A DNA stretch of 29,204 bases from RGIG6904 sp024680835. Lineage in GTDB: Bacteria; Bacillota; Clostridia; Lachnospirales; Lachnospiraceae. How positions within the stretch are numbered: position 1 is the stretch's first letter; every line of letters starts with the position of its first letter. Under the pieces are notes generated by a model. It searched no databases. It worked only from the letters and a program-made list of their open reading frames with translations, and was not told where the DNA came from. Shown in pieces: positions 24,613 to 29,204 of the stretch. Position numbers and translations under genes: made by a program. Location: contig JAILBP010000145.1 in assembly GCA_024680835.1 (NCBI GenBank), positions 1 through 29,204 on the forward strand, read 5' to 3'.

Positions 24613-25617
24613 TCAGCCCTTAACTCCGCCTGCGAACGCAACACCGTCCACCAGTGCTTCCTCTCCGTACAGGAAATACAAAATACTGGGTACCATATAT
24701 ATGACAGCCACCGCAAATGCCAGCCCGACCTCTCCGGCGTTGATCTTTGACAGGAATATGGACAGCGGATATTTGTCCGGATCCGTAAAGAACAACAAAG
24801 GCTGCTCCACCATATTCCAGTAATCCACGAATATCAGTATCCCGCAGGTAGTGATGATGCCCTTTGCAATGGGTGCGCACACAAACAGGAATGTCCGCCA
24901 CTCTCCGGCTCCGTCGATCCTCGCCGCCTCAAAAATAGATTTGGGGATTCTTCGCATATACTTTGTAATAAGATATACGGAGAACGGAGAAAAAATACCG
25001 GGGAACCATATTGCCATATTCGTATTCAGCATATTCAGCTTTTGCAGCACAATGTAGTTTGGAACCAGCGTCACCTGGTTTGGCATCATCATCAATATGA
25101 CGTATACGAAAAAGATGATGGCACTGATCTTTCCCTTTGTCCTCGTGAAACCGTAGGAGGCGAGGGACGCGACCACAAGCTGAAATACCACTATTGGGAC
25201 TACCAGTATGACTGAATTCCAAAACTTCAGCAGATAATCCGGGCTCTTAAACAACACCGTAAAATACTGGCTGAAGCTCACCATATCGGGTATCAGCTTA
25301 AGGTTTACGGTCTTGCCTATATAAACCTTTCCTCCGGTGTCTGTCTTCTGGAAGATGGATCCGTAGTTGGATGATATCTCCGCCGACGACATAAATGAAT
25401 TCGCCATGGTGAAGACTATGGGTGCCAGGAACACCAGCGCTATCATCAGTGCCACCACAACACGCCATGTCATCGAAAACCTTTTTTTGCGAAGTCTTCT
25501 CTTTTCGATCTCTATCGCTTCCCGCTTTATCTCTTCCTCTGTCTGTGCAGGTTTTGCCGGTTCATTTTTTATATTTTCAGTATGTTTATTATCAGTTTTT
25601 TTCTTTTCAGGTCTCAT
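24613..25617 (-). CDS. Carbohydrate-type ABC transporter permease (MalG family)
   Basis: A 334-residue inner-membrane protein. Its highly charged N-terminal extension of about 48 residues (Lys/Glu-rich) is longer than usual. Six predicted helices follow, and the EAA loop reads EAARIDGAGEWRTFLFVCAP, the site that contacts the ATPase in CUT1 importers. The usual MalG-type C-terminal GGVKG end is present. The ATG overlaps the stop of the MalF-type gene (TGATG, one shared base at 25617). No ATPase is encoded in the window. In Gram-positive CUT1 systems a shared MsmK/MsmX-type ATPase encoded elsewhere often serves; whether this holds here is unknown. Confidence 0.93.
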   Translation of the reverse strand: MRPEKKKTDNKHTENIKNEPAKPAQTEEEIKREAIEIEKRRLRKKRFSMTWRVVVALMIALVFLAPIVFTMANSFMSSAEISSNYGSIFQKTDTGGKVYIGKTVNLKLIPDMVSFSQYFTVLFKSPDYLLKFWNSVILVVPIVVFQLVVASLASYGFTRTKGKISAIIFFVYVILMMMPNQVTLVPNYIVLQKLNMLNTNMAIWFPGIFSPFSVYLITKYMRRIPKSIFEAARIDGAGEWRTFLFVCAPIAKGIITTCGILIFVDYWNMVEQPLLFFTDPDKYPLSIFLSKINAGEVGLAFAVAVIYMVPSILYFLYGEEALVDGVAFAGGVKG

Positions 25618-26498
25618 CAGCTCTCCTCAAAATCCCTACCGAAATGATATTCCGCAAACAGCAGAAGGCCGATTATCACTACCATGACAAGAGACATATA
25701 TACCGCCGCCGTTGAAAGTTTCTGATAATCCGCTGAAGCGAAGGTATTGTTCATATAATGTTGCAACATGTACATGGCACCAAAGGGATATTCCCCGGTC
25801 AAAAGGTATATCTCCCTGAATATCTTGAACGAATTGATCATGGACAGCATTGTGGTGAATACTATGGTAGGTGAAAGATATCTTATCTTTACATACCAGA
25901 AAACCTGCCAGACATTGGCTCCCTCCAGTCTCGCCACCTCAAGACCGTCCTCCGGGACATTGCCCAGGGCTGCCAAAAACAGCACCATGATATACCCCAG
26001 GTTCTTCCATAAGAACAGGATCACGACGACGATCATACCGTAAGATGACTTCAGGAAGTCCACTCTCTCCAGGCCGTGTGCCTCGATATATTTATTCACT
26101 ACACCATTATAATCAAACAGCACCTGAAATATCAGCACCACCGATGCCGTAGGCACCATGAGCGGCGTCAGCATGCTGCTCCTGAAAAAGCTTTTGCCCG
26201 GGATCTTCTGGTCCAATAACAGCGCCAGCAGCAGTCCCAGAATAACTGCCATAGGAACGGCAAACACGGTAAACAAAAAAGTATTGTTTACCGCAGTCTG
26301 AAATGCCCTGTTGGTCAAAACGGTCTTGTAATTTTCAAACCCTATAAATTCCTTCCGGATAGGATTATCCAGGAAGGAATAATAGACCATGATAATATAG
26401 GGTATTACAAAAAATACCAGCATCCCCGCAAGGCTCGGCACCAAAAAGAATGCCGGATGTGATTTAATTTTCTTGAGTATATTAGTAAATTTACGCAT
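25617..26498 (-). CDS. Carbohydrate-type ABC transporter permease (MalF/UgpA family)
   Basis: A 293-residue inner-membrane protein of normal CUT1 length with six predicted helices. The N-terminal signature (AFFLVPSLAGMLVFFVIPY) and the phrase FIGFENYKTVL are typical of UgpA/LacF-type permeases. The EAA loop reads EVARLEGANVWQVFWYVKI, slightly diverged from EAARxDGA. The start is 5 nt after the solute-binding protein stop; no strong ribosome site is seen, so translational coupling is likely. It forms the heterodimeric channel with the MalG-type protein. Confidence 0.94.
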   Translation of the reverse strand: MRKFTNILKKIKSHPAFFLVPSLAGMLVFFVIPYIIMVYYSFLDNPIRKEFIGFENYKTVLTNRAFQTAVNNTFLFTVFAVPMAVILGLLLALLLDQKIPGKSFFRSSMLTPLMVPTASVVLIFQVLFDYNGVVNKYIEAHGLERVDFLKSSYGMIVVVILFLWKNLGYIMVLFLAALGNVPEDGLEVARLEGANVWQVFWYVKIRYLSPTIVFTTMLSMINSFKIFREIYLLTGEYPFGAMYMLQHYMNNTFASADYQKLSTAAVYMSLVMVVIIGLLLFAEYHFGRDFEES

Positions 26499-26503
26499 GT
26501 CTG

Positions 26504-28921
26504 TTATTTCGTCTCGCTGAGGTAAATATCCACCCTGCTCTGTACCACGGCAGCAACATCGGCAGCCGTCTTCTCGCCGCTGAAATATGCAGCAGCTTCT
26601 TCTGAAATTATATTCATAATGGAGGTAGATACGGAATCCAGTACAGCGGTCGTATTATTTAACAGGGTACGCATTGTCTCGACCTCCTCATCGGTAGGTG
26701 TCCTGAGCTCAACATTGTAGGTGTCATAGCCTACCTCGCCCCTGTTCTTCCAGCTCTTTGCACCGTCGAGGTATTTGTCAAGCTCACTGACCAGGATAGA
26801 CCCGTTATAATACTCGCTGTCTCCGTACATCATCTCGGAAGCCTCCGGTAGATACATGGTGCGCATGAAATCCCACATAAGCTCAGGCACCTTGCAGTTT
26901 GAAGTAACGCCGGTCATGCCGTAGAATGCCATCATGGCTCCGTTGCCGTTGGATGTTGGATAACCGATATACGAGACATCCTCACCGCATATGGATGCCA
27001 GAGACTGTCCCAGATTGAACTCAGGCAGCGAATCCGTATACAGAAGCTGCTTGCCGGTTTTGAAATCATCCATCTGATTGGTCTCTTCATTATATACGTA
27101 TTCCTCGGGATATTTGGCTGCAAGCGCCAGAACATCCTGGAAATCCTGATTGTTGAAATTACATGTTCCGTTCTCGATATCTATGAATTCATCATAATTA
27201 AGGCTTATGAGAGTTCTCATGATGGTCGCACGGTCTGTATACGGAGTCATGACCAAAGCTCCGGTTTTTTCGTATGCATCCAGACAGTCTTTTGCTGTCC
27301 ATCCCTGTCTGTCGCCAACGACCGATTTTTTGCCTACAAGAGTTTCAACCCTGTAAGAGCTCGGCAGTGCCACAAATTTATCCTTGAAGGTAAAGGCGCT
27401 CACAATACCGGGAATGATATTGTCTTTTTTGATGAGTTCATCCTTTTCCATATACGGGGTAAGATCCGTCAAAAGACCTTTATCGGCAAAGTCAAGCATC
27501 TGGCTGTAGCCCGGGAACGAAACCACGTCTATGCTGCTGTCGGTTGCACAGTCTGTAACAAAGGAATCCATAGCAGTCTGATAATCCGAGTTCTCATCAG
27601 AGAAATCATAGTATTCTGTAATGGAGATCCTGTAATCAGAATGCTTTTTGTTAAATTCCAATGCTGCGTTCTGAAGCCTCTGATCAGCATAAAAACATAC
27701 CACATTCACGGGAGTGATCTTTGCGGCTTCTTCCTCGCTGATCTCCCTCAGTATTGCAAGATCAACCGAGCGGCCGGTGCCGTAGCTTTCAAGATATACA
27801 CCGATCCCGCCGTCTGACAGCATGCCGAAATCACGGACATAGTAAGACATTATATTGCTGTCAAGCCATGTAAAGAATTTTTCTTTTTCTCCTGTATCCG
27901 TATTTACCCTTGTGACATAGGAATCGCAGTTTACCAGATATTCATTTTCACCGAATGCGCACAGATTGCCGATGTATGACAATCCGGCTATCGTCTTTGT
28001 CTCGCCCTTGGTACGGTTTGCCGCGTCGATAGTGATGATCTCGCATGTTTCTCCCGAGTTGGCAACGGCAACGTCTCCGTTAGCGAGGGTCAGAAGCTTG
28101 TCGGTATATGTATCCAGCTCCACTTTTCCGGCAGCACTGCCGTCGCTGTTGTATATCTGGATGTAGTTCTGGGTGTCATCCCCGATCCATTCTCCTGTAA
28201 GGACCAGAATGTTGCCATTCTTATCTGTCTTCACATCCCTTATTTCAATATCAGCGCCGATATCTACGGTATTTTTGAATACCTCATTGCCGGATGCGTC
28301 ATATTTGACGAAGGTATCCTCCCTGATGTAATCATTTTCGTAGTCTGCAGTCATCATGGAATATATCTCAGCCATTGACTTGTCGCCATATGAGGATTTC
28401 AGGTCATTATTCCAGTATTTTTCAGCTTCCTCGTAGCTTTCCATGCCCCATTCCTCGTAGATGTATTTTATGATATCCTCGTCTGTGACGTCAGCATTTT
28501 TTTCGAGGATCTCATCCTTGATCCTGCTGATCCTGAAGAAAGCATACACATTTCCCTCAGTATCCGCACCCATTCCGGTTATGCTGGTCTCGTCAGTGCC
28601 TTCTTTTTTCCATACGACACTGCTCTCCCCTGTCAGAAGGTTGACACGGCCTATAAGGGGAGTATCGTAACTGGCTCCGTAGGATGAATAAACGATCTCA
28701 TCTCCAACAAAAAATGCTCTGTTGATATCCGAAAATTCCTCGGGGAGCTTTTCAAGATATTCAGCTTTATAATAATGTGCAGCCTTGTTGGACGCTACAA
28801 CAGTACCTTCCTCGCCTTTCGCTCCGCCCGCAGTATTACCGCCGTTGCCGCCACCGCATCCCGCCATGGACACTGCCAGCGCAACCGCCATCAGACCACT
28901 CAACACTCTCTTGAATCTCAT
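26504..28921 (-). CDS. Lipoprotein with N-terminal propeller-like region and C-terminal ABC solute-binding domain
   Basis: An 805-residue lipoprotein. The signal peptide ends SMAG^C22, a slightly atypical lipobox (Met at -3), followed by a Gly/Asn-rich linker. Residues about 50-400 are a run of strand-rich repeats with DxxGN turns (DTEGNVYAFF, DKNGNILVLTG, YDASGNEVF), resembling a beta-propeller, interrupted by an acidic helical insert at about 112-175. Residues about 405-805 form a family 1 solute-binding domain: NAALEFNKKHSDYRI, then DVVSFPGYSQMLDFADKGLLTDLTPYM, and the helical C-terminus. It is about twice the length of an ordinary binding protein. AAAGGAG lies 10 nt before the ATG at 28921. 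It is the first gene of the seven-gene run. The substrate is not evident; a sugar or glycan is inferred from the permease family. Confidence 0.92.
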   Translation of the reverse strand: MRFKRVLSGLMAVALAVSMAGCGGGNGGNTAGGAKGEEGTVVASNKAAHYYKAEYLEKLPEEFSDINRAFFVGDEIVYSSYGASYDTPLIGRVNLLTGESSVVWKKEGTDETSITGMGADTEGNVYAFFRISRIKDEILEKNADVTDEDIIKYIYEEWGMESYEEAEKYWNNDLKSSYGDKSMAEIYSMMTADYENDYIREDTFVKYDASGNEVFKNTVDIGADIEIRDVKTDKNGNILVLTGEWIGDDTQNYIQIYNSDGSAAGKVELDTYTDKLLTLANGDVAVANSGETCEIITIDAANRTKGETKTIAGLSYIGNLCAFGENEYLVNCDSYVTRVNTDTGEKEKFFTWLDSNIMSYYVRDFGMLSDGGIGVYLESYGTGRSVDLAILREISEEEAAKITPVNVVCFYADQRLQNAALEFNKKHSDYRISITEYYDFSDENSDYQTAMDSFVTDCATDSSIDVVSFPGYSQMLDFADKGLLTDLTPYMEKDELIKKDNIIPGIVSAFTFKDKFVALPSSYRVETLVGKKSVVGDRQGWTAKDCLDAYEKTGALVMTPYTDRATIMRTLISLNYDEFIDIENGTCNFNNQDFQDVLALAAKYPEEYVYNEETNQMDDFKTGKQLLYTDSLPEFNLGQSLASICGEDVSYIGYPTSNGNGAMMAFYGMTGVTSNCKVPELMWDFMRTMYLPEASEMMYGDSEYYNGSILVSELDKYLDGAKSWKNRGEVGYDTYNVELRTPTDEEVETMRTLLNNTTAVLDSVSTSIMNIISEEAAAYFSGEKTAADVAAVVQSRVDIYLSETK

Positions 28922-29109
28922 GATGTATTATCTCCTTTTGTAATATGTATTCAAACCCGGGCATGTTCGGGATAACATCTCTCCGGAGTTTGATATTTTC
29001 CCACAACATTGATAATACTCCTTTATCATTTGTAATAAAGCACGATTTTTCAAGGTTTTTTTGAACTTTATTGTGCATTATCGCTCTATTTCAGCATATT
29101 GAGACACTA
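28922..29109 (-). promoter_or_regulatory. Spacer upstream of the solute-binding protein gene
   Basis: This 188-bp AT-rich gap presumably holds the operon promoter, but no full consensus was found; TTGAAA at about 29050 with AATGAT 17 bp downstream is the best weak pair. Nested inverted repeats AATAAAG/CTTTATT (29034-29072) and TTCAA/TTGAA lie in it. The 9-mer CTTTATTGT at 29066-29074 recurs at 29182-29190. A possible small open frame with good AAAGGAG spacing starts at 29009. Confidence 0.35.
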
Positions 29110-29204
29110 TCAACCCCGAAAAGCCTTCTGTATGAGGTTCATGGTATTGGTGCAGTCTTCATTGATAAACAGACTTGCGCTCTTTATTGTATCCGTCCTG
29201 TCAG
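29110..29204 (-). CDS. C-terminal end of an unidentified upstream gene (cut by window edge)
   Basis: The minus strand reads an open frame of 30 residues from the window edge to TGA at 29112-29110, immediately followed by TAG. The predicted tail ends NLIQKAFRG, with balanced polar and hydrophobic residues as in a real protein terminus. It is too short to identify. It lies in the same direction as the transport operon, 188 bp upstream of it. Confidence 0.4.
   Translation of the reverse strand, partial: DRTDTIKSASLFINEDCTNTMNLIQKAFRG

Noticed and set aside
1..29204. CRISPR arrays, tRNA or rRNA genes, insertion sequences, phage genes
   Set aside because: No regularly spaced repeats, transposase motifs, phage structural genes or recognisable RNA gene patterns were seen in either strand.

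Overview
The window looks like a chromosomal segment of an anaerobic Gram-positive clostridium, most likely a Lachnospiraceae member (inference). Reasons: a Gram-positive-style type IV pilus locus; a LacI-like sensor fused to GGDEF with no DNA-binding domain; a lipoprotein that joins a propeller-like region to a solute-binding domain; sugar-type ABC permeases without a local ATPase; strong AGGAGG-type ribosome binding sites; and moderate base composition. All convincing genes are on the minus strand, so transcription runs from high to low coordinates. I saw no tRNA, rRNA, CRISPR array, insertion sequence or recognisable riboswitch.

Region A (29204 to about 18700). A 30-codon gene tail at the right edge is followed by a 188-bp spacer and a tightly packed seven-gene run: solute-binding lipoprotein with a propeller-like N-terminal half, MalF-type permease, MalG-type permease, HlyD-type membrane fusion protein, a MacB-periplasmic-core-like membrane protein without an FtsX permease domain, a fibronectin-III surface protein, and an Ig-like secreted protein. 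A textbook Rho-independent terminator (18704-18732) closes it. Mixing importer parts with an exporter-type adaptor, with no ATPase, is unusual and is the best candidate for an undescribed envelope system.

Region B (about 18640 to below 1). An extended -10 promoter opens the type IV pilus locus. First comes a LacI-sensor/GGDEF diguanylate cyclase, then a giant 2938-residue prepilin that carries GLUG repeats and three large C-terminal modules. Three small minor prepilins follow, one of them lacking Glu5 like a GspK/PilX tip subunit. The major pilin gene pilA comes next, with its own consensus promoter and its own terminator. After it come a small membrane protein, PilC, a PilM-PilN fusion, a PilO-like protein and the N-terminal part of the PilB motor ATPase, cut by the window edge. 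The PilB N-terminus carries an MshEN-type c-di-GMP binding motif pair. The locus therefore encodes both a probable producer and a probable receptor of c-di-GMP, with a giant pilus-borne adhesin between them.

How it may work together (inference): a small ligand, possibly a sugar, binds the cytoplasmic LacI-like sensor and changes c-di-GMP output. PilB senses this through MshEN and drives a pilus displaying the giant modular adhesin, while the adjacent transport/adaptor operon handles substrates at the envelope.
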